Shown piece after piece: positions 25,529-34,422 of a DNA stretch of 64,000 nucleotides. The position numbers were made by a program, and so were the translations under genes. Origin of the DNA: Archangium violaceum (GTDB lineage: Bacteria; Myxococcota; Myxococcia; Myxococcales; Myxococcaceae); NCBI RefSeq assembly GCF_016887565.1, contig NZ_CP069396.1:12816001-12880000 (forward strand). The letters run 5' to 3'. The notes under the pieces are model-generated. The model did not search any database. It was not told the origin of the DNA and saw nothing but the letters and a program-made list of their open reading frames with translations. The number at the start of each line of letters is the position of its first letter. Within the stretch, counting starts at the first letter, position 1.

Positions 25529-26086
25529 TCAGTCGTTGACCTTCCAGACGGCGCGCAGGGTGAAGCCCTGCGCGTCCGTGCGCAGCGGCGCCACGTGGGG
25601 CTCCACCGCTCCACCGGCGCGCATGCCCGCCAGCACCAGGCCCATGGTGAACTGGCGCAGCACCTCGTCCGTCTCGTTGAACCAGACGTGCATCTCCGTG
25701 GGGGAGACGTCCGTGAGACGGACCTCGGTGTAGTTGTTGCCCGAGCGGAAGTTCTTCTGGCTGCGCTGCATCATCCGCCGCGGCCCGAGCAGCCGCAGCG
25801 TGGAGAACATGGCGCGGCCGATCATCGTCTCCTTGTAGCCGTCCACCATGCGCTCGCCCATCTTGAACCAGGCCACCTCGCGGCGCTCCTGGGGAAAGAC
25901 GAGCGGGGCGCACGCCTCGATGCAGCGCCCCCACGTCTCGCGCGGGTAGGCGGGCAGCAGTTGCTTGTCCAGCTCCACGCCCAGCGTGCGGAGCTTGGCC
26001 TTGGCCTCCGGAGGCACCCCCTTGGGGAAGGCGCGCGACAACAGCCCCTGGAGGCTGTGGCTGAAGATGAGCTGAGGTTCTGACAT
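25529..26086 (-). CDS. DUF2378 family protein (second copy)
   Basis: This 185-residue member of the myxobacterial DUF2378 family is related to the one at 1055-1675. Shared blocks are the PAYPRETWGRCIEACAPLVF stretch, KMGERMVDGYKETMIGRAM, and NNYTEVRLTDVSPTEMHVWF. It starts MSEPQLIFSHSLQGLLSRAF and has no signal peptide or membrane segment. Function is unknown; the genes occur as scattered single copies across myxobacterial genomes. It is convergent with the FKBP gene (22-bp gap) and lies just downstream of the spermidine-synthase-like gene on the same strand. Confidence 0.87.
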   Translation of the reverse strand: MSEPQLIFSHSLQGLLSRAFPKGVPPEAKAKLRTLGVELDKQLLPAYPRETWGRCIEACAPLVFPQERREVAWFKMGERMVDGYKETMIGRAMFSTLRLLGPRRMMQRSQKNFRSGNNYTEVRLTDVSPTEMHVWFNETDEVLRQFTMGLVLAGMRAGGAVEPHVAPLRTDAQGFTLRAVWKVND

Positions 26087-26136
26087 GGCACGTCAACCTA
26101 GCGCGACCTTCCCGGGAGGTGGGAAGGAGTTGCGAC

Positions 26137-29100
26137 TCAGGGAGCTCCCACCCCCGACACCGGAGGAGCCATCTCGTGCTCCGGACCCGGCGCCCCTCGC
26201 GGCGCGTCCGGCTCCTCCTCCCAGAGCGAGGGCGGTTCCGCGTCCAGGAAGGTCTCCAGGTCGGCCCGGGCCTGGGCCGCCAGCGCGTTCCCGGTGGCGT
26301 CGTAGCAGCGGGCGCGCACCTCCAGGAACTTCCGCGTCCAGGGCACGTGGGGCTCGAAGGGCGCCAGCGCCCGGGCACACAGGCCCTTGAAGTCGAGCCG
26401 CTCGGCGAGCATCAACCGGCGCTCCATGCGCAGCGTCTGCCAGACGGAGGTGGAGAAGGGCTGCTCCAGCGCCTCGAAGAGACGCCGCCCCAGGGCCGCG
26501 TCCTTGGAGGCCACGCGCAGGCACCCCAGCAGCGCGTCCTGCATGAGCAGCCTGTTGACCCAGGGCGCCTGACGCAGCAGGCCAAACGCCCCCTCGAAGG
26601 CCTCGGTCGTCTCGGGGAGTCGCCCCTGCCGCAGCCGCAACAACCCCAGGGTGAGCCCGGCATCCGTGGGCAGGATGGGGCGCAGCTGCTCGATGAAGGG
26701 CAGCGCGGCCTCGTCTCCCGCCTCCGCCAGCACGTGCGCCACCAGCGACAGCTCGAGCACCCCTCGCGGCTGCCACTCCGCCTCGCGCCACAAGCGCAGG
26801 GCTTGCGCTCCGTCCTCCCGTGCGTACGCGCCCAGGAAGGCACGGCGCTGCCGCGACGCGGGGCTCTCGCCACCCGGCGGCGGCGGGCTTCCCTGGTAGA
26901 TGCGGTTCTGCGCCACCCGCTCCCAGTCCACCGGGCCGCCCACCACGTCCGGGCGATCCCCCTTCATCCGGAAGCTGGCCTCCCAGAGCTGGGGGAAGGA
27001 GAAGCCCGTCTGCGCGCGCCCCACGCTGCGGGCGAAGGCGAACTCCAGGTACGACAGGTCATCCGTGTTGACGAGCGCCTCCTGGCCATCCGCCATCGCC
27101 GCCGTCAGCCGCGAGCCCCCCATGAAGTGCGACAGCACGCCCTCCAGCTCGTCCGTGTGCCACGTGAAGGCCAGCGCCCGCCGGTAGGGCTCCTGTCCCA
27201 GCCGCGCCCGCAGCCGCTCCACGTCGTGGCGCAGGGGCGCCTCGCTTCCCACGAGGATGAGGTCCCCCTGCTGCGTCTGCCAGGTCTCCACCGCGGGGAA
27301 CTCGGCGGCCAGCGTGGCGTAGACGCTGCGCACCGTGCGCGCGTCCACCTCGTAGGCCTGCAACCACTGCAGGAAGAGCCCCCCGGGCGCCAGCCGCCGC
27401 CGCACCGACTGGTAGAACTCGCGGGTGAAGAGGCTGGAGATGCCGGCGCGGTAGGGATTGGAGGGCTCGGAGAAGATGATGTCGTAGGAATCCCCGGTGG
27501 CCAGCAGCACCTCGCGCGCGTCGTCGATGTGGAGGCGCACCCTGGGGTTGTCCAATACCCGCTCGTTGACGTCCGAGCACCGGCGCGCCATCTCCAGGAT
27601 GGCGGGCTCTATCTCCACCACGTCCACCCGCTCCATCTCCGGCACGGCGCCGAGCCACCCCGCGGTGCTGCCCGTGCCCAGGCCGATGACGAGCGCGTGA
27701 CGGGGCCGCGGGTGCAGCAGCGCGCCGATGAGGCCCCCCATCACCTGCGTGCCCGCGTCGCCCACGGCGCTGCCGTCCGACTTGCCGTTGACGAGGAAGG
27801 ACAGGCCGCTGGAGCTGGAGATGCCCACGCTGCTCTCCACGCCGTCGGCCTCCCACACCAGCCAGCGCCGGATGAGGGAGCGCCACTCGCGCAGGCCGTT
27901 GACGGAGACGTCCTGGAGCTGGGCGCGCCCGGCGCCGATGGGGTTGTGGCGCCAGGTGGCCGTGGGCCCCGTGGCGGTGAGCAGTCCGGCCGTCAGCACG
28001 GCCGAGCCCAGCGCGGGCACCAGCCCCAGGGGCGCGAGGCGCTCCTGGCGCAGCGACAGCACCACCGCGGCCAGCCCCAGGCCCACGAGGATGACGCCCA
28101 CCAGCCGCCAGGTGCCCGGCGCGGAGAGCAGCGGCAGCAGGCCGAAGCCGCCCGCCAGCGAGCCGATGATGGAGCCCACCGTGTTCCACGCGTAGGCCTG
28201 GCCCACCTGGCGCCCCACGTCCTCGCCGCCCCGCCCCAGCAGCGCCAGCAGCAGGGGGAACTGCACCCCGGACACGAAGGCGGCGGGCAGCACCACCAGC
28301 GCCGCCACCACCGCCCAGCTGAGCACCAGTCCGCCGAAGCCGAAGCTGGACAGGGGCCGCAGCACCATGGCCAGCACCGCCAACCGGTCCCCCAGCGCCA
28401 GGGGCACGGCGATGAAGAGCGCCTCCAGCAGACACGTCAGCGCGAAGCCGCGCAGCGTGGCCGGCCGCTGCTGCCCCCACACCGCGTAGGCCGCGCCTCC
28501 CAGGCCGATGCCCACCAGCGCCACCACCAGGATGAGGCCGAAGGTGAAGGTGGAGCCCCCCAGCAGGGGCCCCAGCAGCCGGTACCACACCAGCTCCATG
28601 AGGAAGAACGCGAAGCCCACCAGCGCCGCGGCCCCCAGGACGAAGAGGCGCGGGGCGGCCGGCGTGGCACCGCCCTCGGAGGCGGCCGGAGCCGCGGAGG
28701 GCTCGTGCTCGGGCAGCCCGCGCGCCACGCCCCGGGCCACCACCGCCACCACCACGTTGAGCAGACACGCCAGCCACAGGGTGGTGCGGGTGCCGAACAC
28801 CTCGAAGAGGAAGAAGGTGGAGGCCGTCGCACCCGCCACCGCGCCCAGCGTGTTGACGCCGTAGAGGACGGCCAGCGCCCGGCGCCGCACGTCCTCCGCC
28901 GACTCCGCCGCGCGCGCCGCGGCCGGCAGCGTGCCTCCCATGAGCAGCGTGGGCACCGCCAGCACCAGCGCCGACAGCACCAGCCGCACCGCCGAGCCCG
29001 CCACCAGCCCCAGCGACATCGTCCCGCCCAGGGCCACGTACACCAGGCGCGCCATGCCGATGAGCAGCGGCGTCAGCGCCGCGCTCAGGGAGACGAGCAG

Positions 29101-29331
29101 CTCCAGGTTCGCGTACAGGCCCAGCGGCTGACGCGCCCGGTCCGCGCGCGCGCCCAGCAAGGCACCGCCCAGTCCCAGCCCTCCCATGAAGATGGCCAGC
29201 ACCGCGGCCGAGGCCGCCGTCGAGGCCCCGAAGATGAGCCGCAGTTCTCGCTGCCAGGCGGTCTGATAGACCAGTGCGCAGAACCCCGAGCCGAACAACA
29301 GCGGGGCAACCTTCCAGACGCGAGCGTTCAT
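26137..29331 (-). CDS. Membrane-embedded spermidine-synthase-like protein with C-terminal helical extension
   Basis: This 1,064-residue fusion protein has a membrane domain in its first ~490 residues, with about a dozen hydrophobic segments (for example AAVLAIFMGGLGLGGALLGA). A soluble spermine/spermidine-synthase-like methyltransferase-fold domain follows, roughly residues 490-780, with ALVIGLGTGSTAGWLG, VDVVEIEPAILEMARR, VRLHIDDAREVL and IIFSEPSNPYRAG. The final ~280 residues are helical and TPR-like (LGLLRLRQGRLPETTEAFEGA). The conserved catalytic Asp and nucleotide-type glycine loop are seen, but true polyamine synthesis is unproven for membrane-fused versions. The membrane part suggests a lipid-linked or exported substrate. 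The start at 29331 directly precedes the first membrane helix. It is divergent from the malic enzyme gene. Confidence 0.85.
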   Translation of the reverse strand: MNARVWKVAPLLFGSGFCALVYQTAWQRELRLIFGASTAASAAVLAIFMGGLGLGGALLGARADRARQPLGLYANLELLVSLSAALTPLLIGMARLVYVALGGTMSLGLVAGSAVRLVLSALVLAVPTLLMGGTLPAAARAAESAEDVRRRALAVLYGVNTLGAVAGATASTFFLFEVFGTRTTLWLACLLNVVVAVVARGVARGLPEHEPSAAPAASEGGATPAAPRLFVLGAAALVGFAFFLMELVWYRLLGPLLGGSTFTFGLILVVALVGIGLGGAAYAVWGQQRPATLRGFALTCLLEALFIAVPLALGDRLAVLAMVLRPLSSFGFGGLVLSWAVVAALVVLPAAFVSGVQFPLLLALLGRGGEDVGRQVGQAYAWNTVGSIIGSLAGGFGLLPLLSAPGTWRLVGVILVGLGLAAVVLSLRQERLAPLGLVPALGSAVLTAGLLTATGPTATWRHNPIGAGRAQLQDVSVNGLREWRSLIRRWLVWEADGVESSVGISSSSGLSFLVNGKSDGSAVGDAGTQVMGGLIGALLHPRPRHALVIGLGTGSTAGWLGAVPEMERVDVVEIEPAILEMARRCSDVNERVLDNPRVRLHIDDAREVLLATGDSYDIIFSEPSNPYRAGISSLFTREFYQSVRRRLAPGGLFLQWLQAYEVDARTVRSVYATLAAEFPAVETWQTQQGDLILVGSEAPLRHDVERLRARLGQEPYRRALAFTWHTDELEGVLSHFMGGSRLTAAMADGQEALVNTDDLSYLEFAFARSVGRAQTGFSFPQLWEASFRMKGDRPDVVGGPVDWERVAQNRIYQGSPPPPGGESPASRQRRAFLGAYAREDGAQALRLWREAEWQPRGVLELSLVAHVLAEAGDEAALPFIEQLRPILPTDAGLTLGLLRLRQGRLPETTEAFEGAFGLLRQAPWVNRLLMQDALLGCLRVASKDAALGRRLFEALEQPFSTSVWQTLRMERRLMLAERLDFKGLCARALAPFEPHVPWTRKFLEVRARCYDATGNALAAQARADLETFLDAEPPSLWEEEPDAPRGAPGPEHEMAPPVSGVGAP

Positions 29332-29620
29332 CATCTCCCAGGGGGTGGGGGTCGGACGACAACCGGGCGATTGGACCATCCATGCGCCGGGCGGACCAGT
29401 TCCAAGTCATCCCGCCCGTGCGTCCGGACCCACACCAGACGGCCGAGCCCTCCGGGGGAGGACCTCACGGCTAACGCGATGCGTTGGCGCGGTTCGTCGT
29501 ATCCGGGATGCATGGGAGACCCGAGCCACGGCTTATGCCCGCCTGGTGGGGGGCCTTGGCTCCAGGAGGGGCCAGCCATTAAGGGAGCGCCCCTTCCACA
29601 TCGAGACGAAGTTCCCCCCC

Positions 29621-31336
29621 ATGAAACAGTACGAGAAGAAGCTCGACGCCAACGGCCGCCCCTACCTGGAGACGAACCTCTCGGGGCTGGTGCTCACCCG
29701 CCTGCCGCTGCTCAACAAGGGCACCTCCTTCACCCTGGAGGAGCGGCGCGAGTTCGGTCTGATGGGCCTGTTGCCCACGCACGTCTCCCCGCTGGACGAG
29801 CAGATCGAGCGCTCCTACGCCAACTTCCGCTCCTTCCGCTCGGATCTGGAGAAGCACGTCTTCCTGCGCGCCCTGCAGGACCGCAGCGAGGTGCTCTTCT
29901 ACGCGCTGCTCAACCGGCACATCGAGGAGATGATGCCCATCATCTACACCCCCACGGTGGCGCAGGCGGTGGAGCAGTTCAGCCGCATCTACCGCTACCC
30001 GCGCGGGCTGGTGGTGAACCCGGAGAACATCGGCGAAATCGACTCGCTGCTGGCCAACACGCCGTTTCCGGACGTGCAGCTCATCGTCGCCACGGACAAC
30101 GAGGGGATTCTGGGGATTGGAGACCAGGGCTTCGGCGGCCTGGCCATCTGCATCGGCAAGCTGTCGCTGTACACGGCCGCGGCGGGCATCGACCCGGCGG
30201 TGACGCTGCCGGTGGAGCTGGACGTGGGCACCAACCGCAAGGAGCTGTTGGATGATCCGCTCTACCTGGGCGTGAAGCGCCCGCGCATGGAGGGCAAGGA
30301 GTACGACGACTTCATCCACGCCTTCGTGACGGGGCTCAAGAAGCGCTTCCCCAACGTGCTGGTGCAGTGGGAGGACTTCAGCAAGCAGAAGGCCTTCGAC
30401 GTGCTGGACCGGTACCGGGACGTGCTGCCCTCGCTCAACGACGACGTGCAGGGCACGGGCGCGGTGGTGCTGGCGGGCCTGCTGGCGGCCACGCGGCGCA
30501 GCCAGACGACGCTCGGGCAGCAGGTGTACGTGGTGCACGGCGCGGGCGCCGGTGGCGTGGGCGTGGCGCGCCAGATTGTCCGCGGCATGGAGCGCGAGGG
30601 GATGAGCACGCAGCAGGCGCGCGAGCGCATCTACCTCATCGACTCCAAGGGCCTCATCCTGAAGGACCGCAAGGGATTGGAGCCGTACAAGCTGGAGTTC
30701 GCGCACGAGCCGTCGCGCGTGGCGGGCTGGAGGATTCAAGGCGCCATTCCGAGCCTGCTGGAGACGGCGCGGGAGGCGAAGGTGACGGTGCTGCTGGGCC
30801 TGAGCGGCCAGCGCGGGGCGTTCGGCGAGGACGTGGTGAAGGCGGTGGCGGCGAACACGCCGTACCCGGTGGTGTTCGCGCTGAGCAACCCCACGGCGAA
30901 CAGCGAGGCGGTGCCGGCGGACATCTACCGGTGGACGCAGGGCAAGGCGCTGGTGGCCACGGGCAGCCCGTTCGAGGACGTGGAGTGGGACGGAGCGCCG
31001 CACCCGGTGGGACAGGGCAACAACGCCTTCATCTTCCCGGGGCTGGGGCTGGGCGTGCTGCTGACGAAGGCGAAGCGGGTGACGGACGGGATGCTGACGG
31101 CGGCGTCGCTGGCGCTGGCGGACTACACGGACGGGGCGAGGCTGGCGCAGGGCGCGCTCTACCCGCGAATGGACAGGCTGCGCGCGGCGAGCCGGCAGGT
31201 GGCCATGGCCGTCATCCGCCAGGCGGTGAAGGAAGAGGTGGCCACGCGCAAGCCGCCCGAGGACCTGGAAGGCCTGCTCGAGTCGGAGATGTGGCGGCCC
31301 GAGTTCCTGCCGCTGCGGCGCGCGCCGGGGCAGTGA
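29621..31336 (+). CDS. maeA: NAD-dependent malic enzyme
   Basis: This 571-residue enzyme should oxidatively decarboxylate malate to pyruvate in the cytoplasm. It shows the malic-enzyme order: PLLNKGTSFTLEERREFGL at the start, the active-site Tyr segment MPIIYTPTVAQAVEQFS, RYPRGLVVNPENIGEID, VATDNEGILGIGDQGFGGLAI, PVELDVGTNRKELLDDPLY and LNDDVQGTGAVVLAGLLA. The NAD-binding HGAGAGGVGVA and the late FALSNPTANSEAVP plus NNAFIFPGLGLG close the series. The length matches the large bacterial form (SfcA/MaeA type). I took the ATG at 29621, 14 bases after a GAGA-rich stretch; longer frames have no coding character. It is alone on its strand, divergent from the spermidine-synthase-like gene. NAD rather than NADP preference is inferred from the family. 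Confidence 0.95.
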   Translation: MKQYEKKLDANGRPYLETNLSGLVLTRLPLLNKGTSFTLEERREFGLMGLLPTHVSPLDEQIERSYANFRSFRSDLEKHVFLRALQDRSEVLFYALLNRHIEEMMPIIYTPTVAQAVEQFSRIYRYPRGLVVNPENIGEIDSLLANTPFPDVQLIVATDNEGILGIGDQGFGGLAICIGKLSLYTAAAGIDPAVTLPVELDVGTNRKELLDDPLYLGVKRPRMEGKEYDDFIHAFVTGLKKRFPNVLVQWEDFSKQKAFDVLDRYRDVLPSLNDDVQGTGAVVLAGLLAATRRSQTTLGQQVYVVHGAGAGGVGVARQIVRGMEREGMSTQQARERIYLIDSKGLILKDRKGLEPYKLEFAHEPSRVAGWRIQGAIPSLLETAREAKVTVLLGLSGQRGAFGEDVVKAVAANTPYPVVFALSNPTANSEAVPADIYRWTQGKALVATGSPFEDVEWDGAPHPVGQGNNAFIFPGLGLGVLLTKAKRVTDGMLTAASLALADYTDGARLAQGALYPRMDRLRAASRQVAMAVIRQAVKEEVATRKPPEDLEGLLESEMWRPEFLPLRRAPGQ

Positions 31337-31351
31337 GGCCGTAGGCCCGGG

Positions 31352-31483
31352 TCAATGCCGGGAGGTCTTCGCGGACTTCCGGCGTGGGGCCCCGGTGGAC
31401 TTGCGCTGCGCCGTCTTCGCGGAGGTCCGCCGGGGAGCCTCTGAGTGGTAAACCCCTGTCGAGAGCGATACCGACCTGAAAAG
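31352..31483 (-). pseudogene. Relic of a Lys/Arg/Ser-rich gene tail
   Basis: An open frame without any start codon ends EAPRRTSAKTAQRKSTGAP then RRKSAKTSRH and a TGA. The composition (Lys, Arg, Ser, Thr, Ala) is that of a basic nucleic-acid-binding tail, like the one at 45819-46208, and recalls histone tails. Upstream the frame closes with TGA after ~15 ordinary codons. It is most likely the 3' end of a lost gene. Chance coding in GC-rich DNA cannot be excluded. Confidence 0.25.
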
Positions 31484-31509
31484 TCACCTCCCCGCCATCT
31501 GGGCTCCGT

Positions 31510-34422
31510 TCACCCCGCGGGGGCCGGCTCGGCCCCTGGGGGGACCTGGATGATGAAGGAGGTGCCCGCCGCGTCCGTCTCCACCACCACCTTGCCTCCG
31601 TGCCCCTCCACCACCTGGCGCACGATGTACAGGCCCAACCCCAGGCTCCCCGACGGCCGGAACTTCGACATGCCCCGCCGGAACGGCTCGAAGAGCACCG
31701 GCAGCAGCTCCGCCGGCACCGGCTCTCCCTCGTTGGACACCACCAGCTCCACCCCGTTCCCAGGCTTCCGGCTCGCCTTCACCACCACCGGCGTCCCCGC
31801 CCGGGCGTGCCTCAGCGCGTTGGACAGCAGGTTGGAGAGCACCTGCCTCATGCGTGCCTCGTCCCACCACCCCTCGCACGACCCATCCCCTTCCAACCGG
31901 ATGTCGCTGCTCGGATGCGTCACCGAGAACTCGTCGATGACCTCCCGGCACAGCCGCACCAGGTCGTTCTCCGTGCGCGTCAGCGGGATGCCTCCCCCCA
32001 GCCGCCCGCGCGTGAAGTCGAGCAGGTCCGAGATCATCCGCCCCATCGTGTCCGCGCTGTTGGCGATGCGCCCCGTCGTGCGCATCAGCGCCTCCGGCGA
32101 TGGCCGCTCCATGAGTTGCAGCGTGCGTGCCCCCAGCGAAATGGCCTGCAGCGGGTTGCGCAGGTCATGACTCACCATGCCCAGGAACTGCTGCTCCAGC
32201 TCGGCCCGCCGCCGCGTCTCCTCGTAGAGCCGGGCGCGCTCCAGCGCCTGGGCTCCCAACCGGCACAGCGACTCCAGGTGCGCCTTCTCCCGCTCACTGA
32301 AGCGGCGCACCGTGGAGAAGCTCAGCCACAGCACCCCCATCACCCGCGCCCCACTCACCAGCGGGATGGCGCCCCAGGAGCGGCTCTGGCCCACCTGCGT
32401 CCAGTGGGCGTACTCGGGCCAGCCGCGCTCGAAGGCCTCGCGCGATTCGATCCACACCGCGCGTCTCGTCCGCGCCGCCTCCGAGAGGGGCGAGTGGGAG
32501 GTGAGCGGCATGCCACGGTTCGCGCGGACGACCTCCTCCGCGTATCCGACGGCGCCGAGCACGAGCAACTGCTCGCCGTCCACGCAGCAGACGGAGCCCG
32601 CGCAGGCATCCAGCGACTTCAGCCCGTGCTTCACCAGCGCATCGGCCACCTGCTGGGGGGTGAGCGCATGCGCGAAGGCGGCCGTGGTGGCCTGGAGCGC
32701 CACGGCATGCTGCTCGGCCAGCTTCTGCTCGGTGATGTCCCGCACGGTGCCCATCAGCCAGCGCCTGCCACCCGCGTCCACATGGACCTGGCCGCGCGAG
32801 GACACCCACCGCAGCACGCCACCCTCCCCGAACCCCACCACCCGGTACTCGCTCTCCAGCACCCCCCTGGACTCACCCGCCATCACCCCCTCCAACCGGG
32901 CCAGCACCCGCTCGCGATCCTCCGGATGCACGGCCTCCAACCACAGGCGCCGATCCACGGCCGCCTCGGAGGGCAACCCGAACAGTTCCCGGGAGCGTGT
33001 GTCCCACTCCAGCGCCTGGCTGACCGGGTCGTAGCGCCAGACTCCGAGCGCGGCGGAGTCCAACGCCAGCCGCAGCCGCTCCTCGCTGAGCCGCAACGAG
33101 TCCTGGGTGACCGCCTGCTCGGTGATGTCCTCCATCGTCAGCACGCTGGCGACGATGTGTCCCTCCGCGTCCCGGACGGGCGCGGCACACGTCCGGGTGA
33201 GCCGGCTCGAGCCGTCGTCCCGGCGGGCGACGACCACCTCCCGCACCTCCTCGCCCTGGCGCAGCGCACGCACCAGCGGCAACTCCTCCATCCGGTAGGG
33301 TGTGCCGTCCAGGTGCTCGGAGAACCGCAGGCGGAACTCCGCCACGTTCTCCTTCGCGCAGGCCCCGAGGATGGAGGCCAGACGCTCATTGGACAGCAGC
33401 ATCCGCCCCGAGGGCGCCTCGGCGATGAGCACCCCCGTGGGCATCTGCTGCAACACCGCCTGCAGCAGCCGCTCCTTGGACTCCAGCTCGGCCATCAGCT
33501 GCGTCAGCTTCCGCTCCGCCTCCCGCCGCGCGGTGATGTCCACCACCAGCGACACGCCCCGGCGCGACTCGCCCTCGAGCAGCGCGCTGCCCAGGATGAC
33601 GTCCACCCGGGAGCCGTCCTTGCGCACGTACTGCTTCTCCCTCAGCAGGCTCACACCGCGGCGCGTCACCACCTCGACGCTCTGGCGGTCCGGCTCCTCC
33701 CACTCCGGCGGCGTCATCTTCCGCCAGTCGAGCCGGCCCTGCGCCAGCTCCTCGCGCGTGTAGCCCACCATGGCGAGGAAGGTGTCGTTGGCGTCGAGGA
33801 TGGCGCCATCCAGGTCCCAATAGAGGGTGCCCACCACGCCGGACTCGGTGAGCCGCTTCGCCCGGGCCTGGGACTTCGCCAGCTCGTGCTGCAGCCGCTG
33901 CTGCTCGACCTGGGCCTGCTCGCGCTCGCGCTGCCGCGCCAGCTCCGCGCGCCGCATGCGCACCAGGGCCCACGTCTGCGCCACCAGGTGCTTGGGCTCG
34001 ATGGGCTGGGGGATGTAGCCGTCCGCTCCGTCCTCGAAGAGCCGCGACTCCAGCTCCTCGTCTCGCAGCAGTGCGGAGACGTAGAGCACGGGGATGGCCG
34101 CGGTGGCCGGGTCCTGCTTGAGCTGGTGGCACACGTCGAAGCCGCTCATGTCCGGCAGCCGCACGTCCAGCACCACCGCGTCCGGCCGCGACGCCATGGC
34201 CGCGAGCGCCTCCTGCCCCGTGGCCGCCTCCACGACCTCCATTCCCACCCGGCGCAGGGTCTTGGCGATGAAGTACCGCTTGGCCTCCGCGTCATCGACC
34301 ACCAGCACCCGCCCCTCCACCCGGGGAATGGAGGTGGGCTCATCACCTTCGTCCTGTCGCGAGAAGGAGACCGGTCTGACGGCGATGTTCGACAAGATGT
34401 GTGCTCTCTTTCCCGTGCTCAC
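31510..34422 (-). CDS. Hybrid REC-PAS-PAS-PAS-GAF sensor histidine kinase (second of a tandem pair)
   Basis: This 970-residue cytoplasmic kinase has an N-terminal receiver domain (GRVLVVDDAEAKRY, phospho-acceptor Asp in VVLDVRLPDMSG), a coiled linker (REREQAQVEQQRLQHELAKS) and three PAS/PAC modules. A GAF domain, HisKA (FLGMVSHDLRNPLQ, phospho-His in HDLRNP) and HATPase (NLLSNALRHA, SNEGEPVPAE, GSLGLGLYIV) follow. The receiver's usual KP dipeptide is QP (GYIPQPIEP), so the conserved Lys is missing and phosphotransfer may be altered. The GTG start (34422) overlaps the upstream kinase's TGA by four bases, so the two are translationally coupled. Several blocks are identical by eye to that paralogue, which implies recent duplication or gene conversion. 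A longer frame to 34857 only repeats the neighbour's coding region out of frame. Confidence 0.9.
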   Translation of the reverse strand: MSTGKRAHILSNIAVRPVSFSRQDEGDEPTSIPRVEGRVLVVDDAEAKRYFIAKTLRRVGMEVVEAATGQEALAAMASRPDAVVLDVRLPDMSGFDVCHQLKQDPATAAIPVLYVSALLRDEELESRLFEDGADGYIPQPIEPKHLVAQTWALVRMRRAELARQREREQAQVEQQRLQHELAKSQARAKRLTESGVVGTLYWDLDGAILDANDTFLAMVGYTREELAQGRLDWRKMTPPEWEEPDRQSVEVVTRRGVSLLREKQYVRKDGSRVDVILGSALLEGESRRGVSLVVDITARREAERKLTQLMAELESKERLLQAVLQQMPTGVLIAEAPSGRMLLSNERLASILGACAKENVAEFRLRFSEHLDGTPYRMEELPLVRALRQGEEVREVVVARRDDGSSRLTRTCAAPVRDAEGHIVASVLTMEDITEQAVTQDSLRLSEERLRLALDSAALGVWRYDPVSQALEWDTRSRELFGLPSEAAVDRRLWLEAVHPEDRERVLARLEGVMAGESRGVLESEYRVVGFGEGGVLRWVSSRGQVHVDAGGRRWLMGTVRDITEQKLAEQHAVALQATTAAFAHALTPQQVADALVKHGLKSLDACAGSVCCVDGEQLLVLGAVGYAEEVVRANRGMPLTSHSPLSEAARTRRAVWIESREAFERGWPEYAHWTQVGQSRSWGAIPLVSGARVMGVLWLSFSTVRRFSEREKAHLESLCRLGAQALERARLYEETRRRAELEQQFLGMVSHDLRNPLQAISLGARTLQLMERPSPEALMRTTGRIANSADTMGRMISDLLDFTRGRLGGGIPLTRTENDLVRLCREVIDEFSVTHPSSDIRLEGDGSCEGWWDEARMRQVLSNLLSNALRHARAGTPVVVKASRKPGNGVELVVSNEGEPVPAELLPVLFEPFRRGMSKFRPSGSLGLGLYIVRQVVEGHGGKVVVETDAAGTSFIIQVPPGAEPAPAG

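Noticed and set aside
26119-30255. A 1,378-residue plus-strand frame
   Set aside because: It runs antisense to the spermidine-synthase-like gene and then into the malic enzyme in the wrong frame. It is a His/Gln/Arg-rich composition artefact.
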